Positions 33,803-45,193 of a DNA stretch of 64,000 nucleotides are shown piece by piece. Each line of letters starts with the position of its first letter. Position 1 is the stretch's first letter. The translations under genes were made by a program, and so were the position numbers. Under the pieces are notes generated by a model. The model was not told the DNA's origin. It did no database searches and saw nothing but the letters and a program-made list of their open reading frames with translations. The stretch comes from Xenopus tropicalis (Eukaryota; Chordata; Amphibia; Anura; Pipidae), in contig NC_030677.2 of NCBI RefSeq assembly GCF_000004195.4, positions 178,534,872-178,598,871 on the forward strand, read 5' to 3'.

Positions 33803-34732
33803 ACTTAAGGAACAAATATTTCAACCTGAGCAGAAAATGGATGCATTCAGGGTAATGAGAATTGGCCTGAGACACAGGTTAAACTAATAATGGTAAAATT
33901 TAGGTTCAATGTCTAGCTAGAGTGCAACCTGGGTCTCATCTACAAGTTGCACACAAAAACTGTAAATAATCAGCATGATCCACCATATTTTATACTGAAA
34001 TTGCAACAGTTTTTCCAGAAAACCAGTTTAAATATGTTCACGCCAATCAGCCACAAAATGTTATGCCAGATAACTAAGGTAGAAGGATTGCAAGTAAGTG
34101 GACACAACATATGCCTGAGAGGTAGGGGGTGTAATGACCAGGGCAACATCAAGCCCCCTACCCACCAATGCGACCACCCTCACAATTACACCACCAACCA
34201 CTGATAATTAAATGCAAGGAAATTGTTTTTGGGATGAAAAGGCAGCAGAGCATTTCCTAAACATATACACATAAACTTTATACACATAACATCATATCAA
34301 ACTCTAAATAGTATATAAAATTATAACTGAACCACCACACAATAACATATTAATATAGAGCAGTTTGTACAACAACCAACCAAACAGGCCAACACTTGTA
34401 CCACCCCCTGTAACACCCATGCCAAATACTCCCCAACTGGCATTCATTTTAAGCCACCCATGCAACTGCTCTAATCCCCTAATAGGGACCAGACCCCACA
34501 GTTTAGGAAACACTGCTATAAATAAAAGTGGTAAGAGGGACATGTCTTGGAGAAGAGTATGGCATCTTTAATTAAAGGATTTTATTTGCAGCAAACAAAC
34601 TACATAGACATTTAGAAATTTTTAGTAAAAAGTTTGGTCACAAGAAGACTGGGGTCAGCATCCAGAAGAATCCTAAGAAGGAAAACACATTTCACCTTTA
34701 CCTTTTCCATGTCCACTGCAAGGGCAGTGGTA
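33803..34732. other. Unannotated DNA, locally C- and A-rich
   Basis: 34140-34200 and 34370-34480 are strand-biased (CCACCAACCACT, CCACCCCCTGTAACACCC). This explains the open but featureless frames of 85 codons (33947-34204, +) and 79 codons (34304-34543, -). Confidence 0.35.
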
Positions 34733-34748
34733 GACTCTGCTTAGACTA

Positions 34749-34985
34749 TCACAGAAAAAGAGAGGAGAGCACCTTCACGCAGGTTAACTGCTTTAGTCTT
34801 TATTCAAACCACAGCACACAACATGTTTCGGGCTGTATCACGCCCTTTCTCATGTTTGGTGAAGGTGTAGGTGCTCTCCTCTCTTTTTCTGCCATATTCC
34901 AAAAGGCCAGGGGGTGAGCCATTGGGGATTGATGCATCGTGCCGTGTGAGCAGTAAGGCTGAGCGTTTATATATTCAATTTTTTG
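34749..34985 (-). mobile_element. 237-bp retroposon-like insertion with hammerhead-like motif
   Basis: GACTCTGCTTAGACTA occurs exactly at 34733-34748 and 34986-35001. A 16-bp duplication of this kind is typical of target-primed retroposition, not of DNA transposons. Inside, AGAAAAAGAGAGGAGAGCAC (34753) and its complement (ending about 34891) form an inverted repeat around the core. On the minus strand the core reads TGAGAAAGGGC, a short loop, then GCCCGAAAC (34857-34822), like a decayed CUGAnGA - stem II - GAAAC hammerhead. AATAAA lies downstream on the same strand (about 34803). Penelope-like elements and their non-autonomous relatives carry hammerheads; the assignment is inference. Confidence 0.55.
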
Positions 34986-35001
34986 GACTCTGCTTAGACT
35001 A

Positions 35002-36189
35002 GAGGGTGGAAATATCTGGGATAAAAAATGAATTTACTGATGGCCTATTTGACAAAGACAATCTATTTGCGATCAACATAAACTTACAATCACTACGCCA
35101 AAGGGTAAAAGGGCAAAATAGAAAGGTACATGGGAACCAGATTTACAATAAAGCCCTTGGAGCACAATAAAGTAGTACTATAAGAAGAAGCAGTCAGCAT
35201 GGTGTTGCAAAGTATTAGTATTTATTGCAATATCTAAATCTAGCCTATGTTGTAATCTCTCTTCCAAACCTATAAAAGGGAAAACATTTGGTCACATAGC
35301 AGTCTATTCCCTTACTCACATTTTGTCCTTTGAAATCCACTAATCGAAACAGTAGCTTTTCAGCTTGCCATTATACTTAAACTAATTTTAACTGATTATA
35401 TTATAGCATGACTTATTCCTCCTCACTGACACCTCTTCCTCATTCTTAGAGATGTGAATATGCTTATTAAAAATCCCATTATCTTTGAATAATCTAGACC
35501 CTTATTGCTAACTTCTCCTTCTGTCCCATTTGATTGATTTCTCGGCACCTGGAATGGTAACCCACTTGATCTTATTTTCTATGTATTTTACAATTTCTAG
35601 TTTTGGTTTTTCCCTTTTCACTGTCTGGACACTTTCAGAAACCACCTCAAAATTATAACATATTTTCCAAGAAATTAAAAGCTGCTGTATTAGGCTGTTG
35701 AGAAACTATCGACAGTGGCTTTCTGATGCTATGGCATGTGTTTCTCTTCCTCATTCTGGCAGGCTGTTTGCCATCCCTCCAGTCTTTTTCCTAGTAATGT
35801 CCTTGAAGACCAATTTATGAACAAGTGCAATGTCCAAAATTTTAATGCAAAAAAAAAAACTTTTTATATAGCATTTTACACACAGTAAAATATTGTTCAC
35901 AAATCATAAATGTTTGAGTTCCCTCATCATTATCCTTTTTCATATGTTACCCGAAATGAAACATTCTCTTTTTTGATTAAGTAATGGATGTAGGCCATTT
36001 CTGATCTGCACCAATAGACTGGTTTAGGTCTGTGCTCATCTGCACAGCAGAAGATATATGTCCCCTACACTATTGTTCTAGTCTGGGAAATTTTTAGGGT
36101 TTTTTTTACCCTACTTTATCAGTTGCTACACCAATGCATGAGTTTGGGCAGTTCCACATTCCATCTGATCAGGAACCTGACAGATTTAA
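35002..36189. other. Unannotated AT-rich DNA
   Basis: No ATG frame of 60 codons or more, and no repeat terminus that I can identify. Confidence 0.4.
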
Positions 36190-36224
36190 GCCCTCCAGTG
36201 TAGCCTTAGCAACGGGAACTTACA

Positions 36225-36376
36225 TTACAAAAGAAAACATTTGTGAAACGGCAAAAGCTGCAACTTTTGTCTCACTCGCCAAATTTTTGTAGCAGTTTCA
36301 CGTAAAAAGCTCACCAGTGGCTAAATGCAGAATTTTTACAGCGAATCTATGCCTGTCGAAAAAAAATTGCTCATCA
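36225..36376. mobile_element. TAGTGATGAGC-family fragment
   Basis: TTTGTGAAACGGCAAAAGC, GCGAATCTATGCCTGTCG and the partial end AAATTGCTCATCA show the right half of the family. It is cut by the adjacent (TA)n repeat. Confidence 0.5.
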
Positions 36377-36412
36377 ATATATATATATACTGTATATATA
36401 TATATACACACA
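36376..36412. repeat. (TA)n microsatellite
   Basis: An interrupted TATA run with ACTG in the middle, ending in ACACACA. Confidence 0.9.
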
Positions 36413-36419
36413 TGCACTT

Positions 36420-39070
36420 TCAGAATTAGGTAACAATATTGGTTCTACAATCAACCTCAGGTACCTGTATTGACTATAAGTACCTTGTCCAGTACTGATT
36501 GGCTGTATGACCAATGACCAGATATGGTTGCAAAATAGAATGCACATTATGGGGAAGATATATAGATTTCTGTGGTTTTAGAGTTTTTTTTACTTCTATG
36601 TGATCTCGACAGCTTTTCTCCTGCAACAAAAAACGTATTTTGGAATCATGAAAAAAGATAGAGCCTCAGTAAATGCCCTTCTATGTCATATATATTTATA
36701 TGCCTTTAGTATTATAATAAGTAAAACTTGTTATAATACTAAATATCTGTAATCTAGGTTTAGACAGTGTCACTTTTTGTCGGGTAACAAAAAACCCACA
36801 AATAATAGAGGGTTGAGATTATTTCAGTTGCAGTAGAGAAATTCCTGAACTGATCTAACTTACTCAATAATACAAGTGAGCTGTACAGACGTGGGCATCT
36901 TTAGCACATTGCAATAGGAAATTAATAATGCTCCATGTGGTAATAGAATAACCTAAAGGACTGCATAATAAACACAGGAGAAAAAAACACTCCAGTAATC
37001 GTACTAATGCTACTTTACAGCATCAGTTTAATTCATATAAACCAATATAAAAGTGCAATATGATTGAATGGCATTGCAGAAGCACTTTTATCCACGGAGC
37101 AGTAATTAAACCATTATTTTAACTTAGTTTGTGCCAAGGACCACAGCAAACAGTTCTCTGGCAAAGCAAATCTACATCCAGGGCAATTGCTCTTCAGTCA
37201 GTTTGTGGCAGTGTACACACAGACACACACACAGACATACAGTCACACAGACATTCCCACTCCGAGAAAAAATAATAATGAAAATAAAGTATCCCAAAGC
37301 CCTATCACTTTTGGAAAAAGACAAAATCCCTTTCTACTGTATCCATGTGATATAAATTATTCAGTTCTCCATTTTTACTTTTTACTTCGCATTGTTGATC
37401 ATCTAAAATCTTGGGAAATAAACTTTTTTTTTTTCCTTACCTAAATAGCTCTTCAGGGCAAAGTGCTTTTACAGCTGATAGAGTAAAATGCACTTCCAAC
37501 ATTTCATTACATTTCTCAACCAAACAACAAGGGCAGTCCAGATTTGTCTGCAGCAAATATTTCAAGCAATGTGCATTACAGTGATAAATTTGGCTCTAGA
37601 GTAGGATTTTTCCTTTAGTTTTATATTTTTTTGTTTCTTCATTTGTGTTTAAAGGCTATAAAGCAAACATGCCTTCACCATAACAAATAAAAACATTTCA
37701 GGTCTTTACATAAAAATGTTATAGACTTTATTTTAGAGGTTTTGTATAAAAAAGTAGAATACTTTACAATAGAAAAATTGCACTCAAGTTCACTTACCTC
37801 TTAGCTCCACAAGGACAACCCGTGTAAATGTGAATAATGGTCATTTCCAAACTGACACTTTCCAGTGGTCCAAAACCTTTGGGTCTGCACAAAAGCACGG
37901 AAACCATTTGCTTTGATATCCTCTTCCAGAAGCAGCTCCTTATAGGGCAGGACCGCAGCAGAAACACTTGCCTTTATATACCCCACCAAATGTCTTTATT
38001 CTACAAAAAAATATTCCCTTCACTGTGCTAGTTAGCTTGTTTAGATTAAGGCAATTCATTTTGTCTCTGGAGGTTTAAAGATACAAGACTAAGAAGAAAC
38101 AGAAGCAAACCCTGAACAAAGATCAATAATGCACGCTGACAAAAAGTGTAAGCTATTTACTTTTTTATTGATCTGATGATGTAGGAGAAAAACCTAAGAC
38201 AGAAAACTCTTTCATTTCTGTCCAAGGTTTTAATGTTAGGAAGGAGGTTTGAGTGTGAGATAATAACACATTTTGTGGTCAACTGAATTCAAAAGCTACA
38301 ATATACAGTATAAAGGAATTGGTTGATACGGGTTTTGTTACTAAATCCATTTATATTAGGGGATTCATTAAAAGTTAAAATAAATTATGGCTTGGTGTAC
38401 ATATAGTTTTTAAATAAATGCGGGTAAAGTAATATTGGATGAATTTTATGAAAGTGTTTATAATTAATGGGGTAGTTCACAAAATTTTGAGGCAGATTGT
38501 AGGAATGCTGACTAGTTTTAAATGTGAATTATCATTAAAAGAAGTTATTATAAGCTTAATGTTGCGGAAACCTACTCATTTTTATCAATTAAATATTCTG
38601 TTTCCATAATAATCAGTAATAATAGTCATTCTATTCCTTATTTCCCAGTTGTTTATTCTTTAATGGTCAGTGGTCTTACACTTAATTATAAATAAACAGG
38701 GTTACAAAATTTAAATGGCATCAGAAGGCCTCGCTCTCAAGAGCTTACAGTCTAAAGATATAGGAAGAGAGAATATATACACCAGTTATTGTTGTTCAAA
38801 TAAATGTATTATGATTATAATTCTATGAGTAAATGCACAGGGCGCCAGTGGGCATTTAACAAGAACTCTATTGAATAATAATATTTAGAATAATGATGCC
38901 AAGTTATCCTTTAAAGTTTTTTTGCAGCAGAAGAGACAACAATGCAAAATAGCTAAGTTTAGTTCTTATTAAAATTAACAGAATGCTATACATTTCAAAA
39001 ATTCCTTACATATACATTAATTAATGAAAGTATATTTTTTTGGGGTGGGGCAAAGGGTTCAAAATATCAT
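36420..39070. other. Unannotated AT-rich DNA with a short CA repeat
   Basis: 37213-37254 is an ACACAGAC-type CA-rich repeat. At about 38730 the wording AAGAGCTTACAGTCTAAAG recalls one end of the 13273 repeat. Frames of 85 (37187-37444, +) and 64 codons (37837-38031, +) are not recognised. I see no splice-site-bounded exon. Confidence 0.4.
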
Positions 39071-39071
39071 A

Positions 39072-39588
39072 TATACTCGAGTATAAGCCAATCCGAATAT
39101 AAGCCGAGGTACCTAATTTTACCTAAGAAAACTGGAAAAACTTATTGACTCGAGTATAAGCCTAGGGTGGGAAATGCAGCAGCTACTGCTAAGTTTTAAT
39201 AATCAAAATAAATACCAATAAAATTACATTAATTGAGGCACAGTGGGGTATACTGTATGTTTTTCAATATTTATTTCAAAGAAAAACAGTAAACTAGCTC
39301 TGTAAGCGGAGAAGAGGGTCAACAAAAACAATATAAGTACTACCCCACGCTCATTGCACATTGGCAAACTGGCACCAGACCCAGTCCCGGAGGACACGTA
39401 AGGGGGAATAAGTATTGCGTGGGCCAGGGCACTGGAGGGTCTGGTTGCAGGTGGCCTAATTTGCACACAAAGGACAGAGGGTGCTAATCTGGAGGGACCC
39501 ATGGCAACCGACTCGAGTATAAGCCAAGGGTGACTTTTTTCAGCACATTTTGGGTGTTGAAAAACTAGGCTTATACTCGAGTTTATAC
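39072..39588. mobile_element. DNA-transposon-like repeat with TATACTCGAGTATAAGCC ends
   Basis: TATACTCGAGTATAAGCC at the left is matched in reverse by GGCTTATACTCGAGTTTATA at the right. Two further internal copies of ACTCGAGTATAAGCC lie near 39147 and 39509, the latter followed by GTGACTTTTTTCAGCACATT. The TACTCGAGTA core is itself a palindrome. The 130-codon minus-strand frame here (39224-39616) does not match a transposase I know. Confidence 0.65.
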
Positions 39589-40143
39589 AGTATTTATCCA
39601 GGCAAAGACTAAACACAAGTCAAACCAGGCAAGAACAAATGCTTTTGCGGGATCTTTGGCAAAGTAGCTGGGTGCACTACAAGAGACAAAGGTGCAGCTG
39701 GTACTGGTCCATAGTTGAACAGGAACTAGAAGAGGCTGATGTAACTGCATCATAAGGTACAATGACATTTCTATTGGGCACAGACTGAGCAGACAGAGAC
39801 AAAAAAGATAATTTACAATCCACAAGTACAGTGTGCAAAGTGCAATTTATGATGCAATCCCTGTGTTTTTTTCCAAAAATGCTGTGTTTTCCCCCATAAT
39901 TACAGTGTAATTGCTGTCACCAGGGTAGCTGCACCTGTGTATATGCAATCTATGTTGTACTCTTCTTTCACCATGTGATTTGTAATTGTAATAGTATACA
40001 TATACATGTATTTGTAATGATAAGCTATATTTGTAATCAGAATATACTCTTCATAGTGATTTATTAATTTCTGAGATTCGACGGAAATCAATACAATGTT
40101 TATCTTAAACAACTTTTTTTAAATATGTTTAAAAGATGAGATT
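39589..40143. other. Unannotated DNA
   Basis: An 80-codon frame (39583-39825, -) starts in the preceding repeat. Nothing else is seen. Confidence 0.35.
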
Positions 40144-40146
40144 TTA

Positions 40147-40336
40147 GGATGAAGACACACAGAGCTACTAGTAGCAGCTACTTGTCACGGCTACACAATG
40201 CTGATCATTAACTGATAATTGTCTCTATGTGTGTTTAGCAGAGGCAATTCTCAGTATTGTCTATGGCTGGGTATTTTCTGGCGTTAGGTAGCCGTGACAA
40301 GTAGATGCTACTAGGTAGCTCTTTGTGTCTTCACCC
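40147..40336. mobile_element. MITE with GGATGAAGACAC ends and TTA duplication
   Basis: GGATGAAGACACACAGAGCT, with TACTAGTAGC and TACTTGTCACGGCTA, is mirrored by GTAGCCGTGACAAGTAGATG, CTACTAGG and TAGCTCTTTGTGTCTTCACCC. TTA flanks both sides (40144-40146, 40337-40339), fitting PIF/Harbinger. The arms are about 50 bp each. Confidence 0.85.
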
Positions 40337-40441
40337 TTATAGCCTCATTGAAAATAAATGGACCAATGAGATTTTCCCTTGCCATTGACTTTTTTTCTGT
40401 AAGTTTATGCAATCACAATTGACCCCCTTATTGTACATAAA

Positions 40442-40948
40442 GGGGCCCATTTACTTACTCACGAACGGGCCAAATGCGTCCAATTGCGTTTTTTTCGTAA
40501 TGATCGGTATTTTGCGATTTTTTCGGAAAATTATCGCGACTTTTTCGTTACCAATACGATTTTTGCGGAAAAACGCGAGTTTTTCGTAGTCATTCCGAAA
40601 GTTGCGATTTTTTCGTAGCGTTAAAACTTGCGCAAAAAGTTGCGATTTTTTCGTAGTGTTAAAACTTGCGCAAAACATCGCGCCTTTTAAGTTTTAACGC
40701 TACGAAAAAAACGCAACTTTTCGCGCAAGTTTTAACGCTACGAAAAAAACGCAACTTTCGGAATGGCTACGAAAAACTCGCGTTTTTTCGCGCAAATCGT
40801 ATTGGTAACGAAAAAGTCGCGATAATTTCCGAAAAGTCGTAAAGGCGCCGAAAAAATCGCAAAAAATACGAAAAAGTCGCAAAATGTTCGTTTTCCAATC
40901 GGAATTTTTCCAATTCGGTCGGAATTCGTGTCTTAGTAAATCAGCCCC
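40442..40948. mobile_element. 507-bp near-perfect palindromic MITE
   Basis: GGGGCCCATTTACTTACTCA on the left and, reverse-complemented from the right, GGGGCTGATTTACTAAGACA. AAA lies on both sides (40439-40441, 40949-40951). Each arm of about 245 bp repeats GCGATTTTTTCGTAGCG, TTAAAACTTGCGC and CGTTACCAATACG, and the axis is near 40690. The 60-76 codon frames on both strands are by-products of the palindrome. Confidence 0.85.
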
Positions 40949-40951
40949 AAA

Positions 40952-43141
40952 GTGACAGGGTTATTGACAGGCTTTATAGTTGTTATGTAGTATTTACATT
41001 GGTTGGATCATGTGAAAGGAAAGCCTGACTTTTATAGAAATGGTGTAACCCTTATTTTTACACCAAGAACTAGCTCTTACTTAACCTCTCTGACACCCTC
41101 AGTGGACCTGAATCACCTCACAGTGGAGCCTTCAGGGAAATCCTCTAATTTGATTCCCTGTCCACTATGATCTTCACTAAACAGGCAGTATCACCTTGGA
41201 GACATACCTGCAATCTACCACTCCTACATTGGGGTGCAAACTAAATTCAAACTACATTCTAGCTCAGCCTCTCTGCCTTACACTCCTACTATGACAAGAG
41301 CTCAACTTTCAATATCTACATCCCCCACTCACAGATACAGCCTTGTGTCCCAGGCTCCCCAGCAAACATAACATACACCCTGTTCCACAAGTGGAGGCTG
41401 ACGAGGCGAAACAACCTGCTCCCACTATATTAAACTCCAGAGGAGGTGGTCACCACCCACCTGGGCCAATAAGGGACACATCACACAAAGGTATCTGGGT
41501 TATAGGTACCGGGACTTTCAAAACCAAAATAATTTCCCAAACCATTAGGGGAGTTGACCTTATGGGTTTCTACAATGGTTTCTGGTATTTAAGGGAAAGT
41601 CTGCTAGATTTTATAGTCACCAACTCAGTACGTAGGGGGAATTTTTACAATTACAGCCTATGGCAGGTTTACTGTAAATGCCAGAACAGTAAAAAATATC
41701 TTAAAGAAAAATGGCTTTTATTAAGCAAGCAGAAGTATATGAAAAATAAAGGTAGTTCTTATTCGGCAAAACAGTAAGGAGAGCTTACATCAACAGAATA
41801 ACACAAAAATCTGAAAGATTTTTTGTAAGTGTAAACAGGTACATAGACTTCCATGCTCTAAGTTCACAGACCTCTCTCTGTGTCTCTCTCCCTCAGAGAT
41901 CCCTGTAGACTGACTAGCCAGGCTTTAAGGCCTCTTGATTAGCCTGTGGCACTTGGCTCTGCTAGACTGCCCCTGAAAGTTTTATAGGGTAAAAGAATCC
42001 TTATAAAACACACATTGCTCAGTGCTGTAGATTAAACTGCAAACTGGAAAGGTCCTTGGCATTCATTCCAGGAGCATTTTCACTGCATTCAGACTTTTTC
42101 CATAAAACGCTAAAAAAGTACATCTGAAGTGTTCCATGACAGAAAAAAAATAACATTATTCGTATATATAAAACAATTTTACACATATACATAGAAAAAA
42201 ATGTGAAAAGAATATTATAATATTTACTGTGTTCCTTTTGCTAAGTTCTTGTTCCTGGCAGGTTGCTTTATGGAAGCAGAAACAATGGCAGCAGCGCTCT
42301 CTGTCCACTCAAGGGCATGTGTATAGAAATACCAACAAAGGGTTATACAGTCTGCAAGCGGTGTGCTTGCTCATCACAATAATGACACATAGCTTTTAAA
42401 ATGTGCCCGGCTGGATTTAGATGAATGGCCATTTCTGTTTCTTATTCAGCAACCATAGGCATTTTATTGTATTCATTATTTTATTTTGCTTATCATTTCG
42501 CATATTTCTCAACCAGAAGAGAGATTATTATTCTTTGTCTGGAAACTGTGAATATCCATTTATCAAAAAACATAAAATAAAGATTATCAAAAGGAAATCT
42601 ATTAAGTGGCCAATTAATATTGATTTGGAGATCAATAAATGATATAATGATATAATCGCCAGTGGGTGTAAACAAAAACTGTGAGGTGATTCTATTTGTA
42701 CTTAAACTGTTTATTAGTTTTATTCATTAGGGTTATGTGCTAAAAAGGCACTTGAAATGCCAATGCCCTGCAGGATTTAGTATAAACTTAAATTCCATTA
42801 CCTGGAAAGCATTAATTGCTCAAGGAGAGAAGGGATTCGTCCCGTGGGTCTTATATGTTTCCTTTTGTCATTTTGCTAACTATTCTGTCTAGACGAACTT
42901 AAAGCCCTTAATCTACCAAAGGGATCATAAATTGCAAAATAATTTAGTCCTAATGATTAGTATGCACTATAAGACATCCAGGCATTGCATTGATAAAAAC
43001 GATGCAAAAAACGATATATTTTATATAAATAAAAAAATATTAAAAAAATATTAAGAGGGGGGGCAGGTTAAAATATATATATAAAAAAAAAAGTCATCAG
43101 TGCTTCACTATATTTACCAATTAAAAAGTTTTGTACATTAA
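40952..43141. other. Unannotated; longest non-TE frame at 41343-41777
   Basis: 41070-42060 differs in composition (C-rich on +, with AATAAAGG near 41745) and could be an old LTR or unlisted repeat, but I find no TG/CA ends. The 144-codon frame (41343-41777, +) begins MCPRLPSKHNIHPVPQVEAD; I do not recognise it and see no domain. Confidence 0.35.
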
Positions 43142-43359
43142 GGGGCATATTTCACATACCACACATCATCAGGCTTCGCTGTGTAAAAACCGGCATAAAA
43201 TTGGCGTATTTTTTAAGTGTTTTTTCTTCCACCAGAACTTACGTAAAATAAGGGAGTAATATCTGGCCTTCGGATGGCGATCTTCTCTGTTTATTTTACG
43301 CAGCTTTTTACGCCATTTTTTTGGCAAATTTGTTTTACACAGCATAATAAATATGCCTC
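43142..43359. mobile_element. MITE, GGGGCATATTTCACA / CAGCATAATAAATATGCCTC
   Basis: TAA flanks both ends (43139-43141, 43360-43362). The arms include CTGTGTAAAAACCGGC and TTTTTTGGCAAATTTG, with TTTTACACAGCATAATAAAT on the right. The CTGTGTAAAA/TTTTACACAG pair links it to the 32151 and 46333 family. Confidence 0.75.
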
Positions 43360-43385
43360 TAAATTTTCCATTTAAACTTAATAAC

Positions 43386-43746
43386 TAGTGATGAGCGAAT
43401 CTGTCCCGTTTCTCTTTGCCATAAAACTTGTGAAACGGCAAGAAGATTTGCAAAACAGTGAAAAATTTCGTGCAATTTTTTTTTTGTCGCCTGCGTCTTT
43501 TTTGTCACCCGCGTCTTTTTTGGTTGCCCGCGTTTTTTGTCGCCTGCGCTTTTTTGACACGACCGTCCCCAATTTTGACACTTCTGCACCCAATTTTGAC
43601 ACGTCCACACCCTTTTTTTGGTGTGCGAAGATTTATTTTTTTACGCGCACCTAATTTTTCCGAATTTTCGCTAAACACTTCGCCAATGGTGAAAGGCGGC
43701 AACTCGCTGCGAATCCATGCCTGGCGAAAAAATTCGCTCATCACTA
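43386..43746. mobile_element. hAT-like TAGTGATGAGC element with perfect 8-bp duplication
   Basis: TAGTGATGAGCGAATCTGTC to AAATTCGCTCATCACTA, flanked by TTAATAAC on both sides (43378-43385, 43747-43754). The middle is a degenerate array of GTCGCCTGCGTCTTTTTT-like units followed by CCAATTTTGACAC units. The frames of 76-128 codons on both strands across it are not coding. Confidence 0.9.
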
Positions 43747-43792
43747 TTAATAACCATTTAAAGCACCTTCATTCATTTATACAGCGTGTGTG

Positions 43793-43796
<4 letters not shown>

Positions 43797-43833
<37 letters not shown>
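43797..43833. repeat. (TA)n microsatellite
   Basis: About 18 uninterrupted TA units, preceded by GTGTGTGTATG. Confidence 0.95.
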
Positions 43834-43836
<3 letters not shown>

Positions 43837-44416
43837 CTGTATAAATGAACTCACAGAAACAAAACAAAGTGAAATTGGATTTGCCATTTTACTTAAGGGC
43901 TTGCCTATAAAACACAGCCTTTTTAAATGACATGTCCTTTAATTTCTATCCTCAGTATGATCTCCAGTAAAGGGACCTAAGGGCATACAAAAATGCTCAT
44001 AATTCAGCTGCAGGAAGTAGATAATTAGAGAATTTACGGAAGGCTTACGCTCTCTGTTTATCTGCCAGTGACATTTGTGGTTCAGCCTTAACACTCGGAT
44101 AATTATAAGATTTAGACAACAAATAAGTTGTAGCTCCTGGGAATGGCTTGATCCTCCAGTTTTAGACTATTAGAGATCACTGTAGCCATCGGGCAGCTAA
44201 CGTATTTAAGACGCAAGAAAGAAAGTTCGATATTGATTGCAATTATATCTCTTAGATTTGATTTGATTTGACAGTTCTACTATTTTATACTAGTACTAAA
44301 TTATATGCAAATGAATATTTCTTTTATTAAAAAAAAACTATGGTAAAAAGATATGTAAAGTAAAGGGCAGATTTATGTCAATTAAAGGGCAGATCCATCG
44401 ATAATACAATTTGTAG
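43834..44416. other. Unannotated DNA
   Basis: Nothing recognisable between the microsatellite and the next hAT-like element. Confidence 0.4.
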
Positions 44417-44424
44417 CTAGATAC

Positions 44425-44680
44425 TAGTGTGAGCAAATCTCTCCCGTTTTGCTTCTCATTTTTGCTTCTCCCATATTTGCAAATCTTTCAAAAGATTAAC
44501 GAAATGGCAAAAAATTCGCAAAGCGCCAAAAATGTTGTGCATCAAAAAAAAATGGCCGCAGGCGACATTATTTTGTCGCATGGCAAATTTTGACGCCCGT
44601 TTCACAAAATAATCCACCAATGGCGTAATGCGGAAATTCGCCACAAATCTATGCCTGGTGAATTATTTCGCCCATCACTA
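44425..44680. mobile_element. hAT-like TAGTGATGAGC element with perfect 8-bp duplication
   Basis: TAGTGTGAGCAAATCTCTCC to ATTATTTCGCCCATCACTA, flanked by CTAGATAC (44417-44424 and 44681-44688). The interior retains GCGACATTATTTTGTCGC and CAAAATAATCCACCAATGGC. Confidence 0.9.
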
Positions 44681-44747
44681 CTAGATACTAAGATCTCACA
44701 TTTATTATTTTTTTAAGCACAATCTTGTGTAGTTTATATCCCATTTA

Positions 44748-44957
44748 GAGGCTTATTTAGCAAAATTCAATTTTGTGAATTTGAGGGTTTTTTTTTTTCA
44801 AATGGAAAAAACTCAAAATGTTGCCAGACTCACCTGTTTGCTTATTAAAAAAATTGCTTCAGTTTTGCCCAAGACGACTCCTATTGGCTTCTCCATGAAA
44901 TCACAAGTTTTAAGATGCTTAAGTTTCACATTCAGGTTTTTTCAATGTTTGCACTTA
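44748..44957. mobile_element. Palindromic-type MITE fragment, GAGGCTTATTTAG end
   Basis: GAGGCTTATTTAGCAAAATT follows TTA (44745-44747). The far side has CACTTAATAAATATGAAAC, where a complete copy would end in a GCCCC-type terminus. It stops abruptly at GTCGCCTGCG, the start of the next element. Confidence 0.5.
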
Positions 44958-45177
44958 ATAAATATGAAACGTCGCCTGCGTCTTTTTTTTTAATGTCGCC
45001 CCCTGCTTTTTTGAAGCAGCTGCGTCCAATTGACGCGCAAAACTACTTTTTTTTTTACGTGCAGCAAATTTTTCTGCAGCAAATTTTCACAGAAGTTTCG
45101 CAAAACAATTCGCCAATGGCAAAATGTGGAAATTTGCTGTGAATCCATGCCTGGCAAAAAAAAATCACTCATCACTA
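44958..45177. mobile_element. TAGTGATGAGC-family element, right part
   Basis: GTCGCCTGCGTCTTTTTTTT, GAAGTTTCGCAAAACAATTC, AATGGCAAAA and GAATCCATGCCTGGC lead to the terminus CACTCATCACTA. The left terminus is missing. Confidence 0.7.
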
Positions 45178-45193
45178 CTTTTTACACCAACAA

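Noticed and set aside
36376..36412. Possible promoter TATA element
   Set aside because: It is a (TA)n microsatellite without supporting initiator or coding context.
39224..39616. 130-codon minus-strand frame as a transposase fragment
   Set aside because: It crosses the right terminus of the repeat and lacks any transposase motif I know.
43359..43844. Overlapping frames of 76-128 codons on both strands
   Set aside because: They lie within a hAT-like MITE whose low-stop T-rich/A-rich repeats keep several frames open at once.
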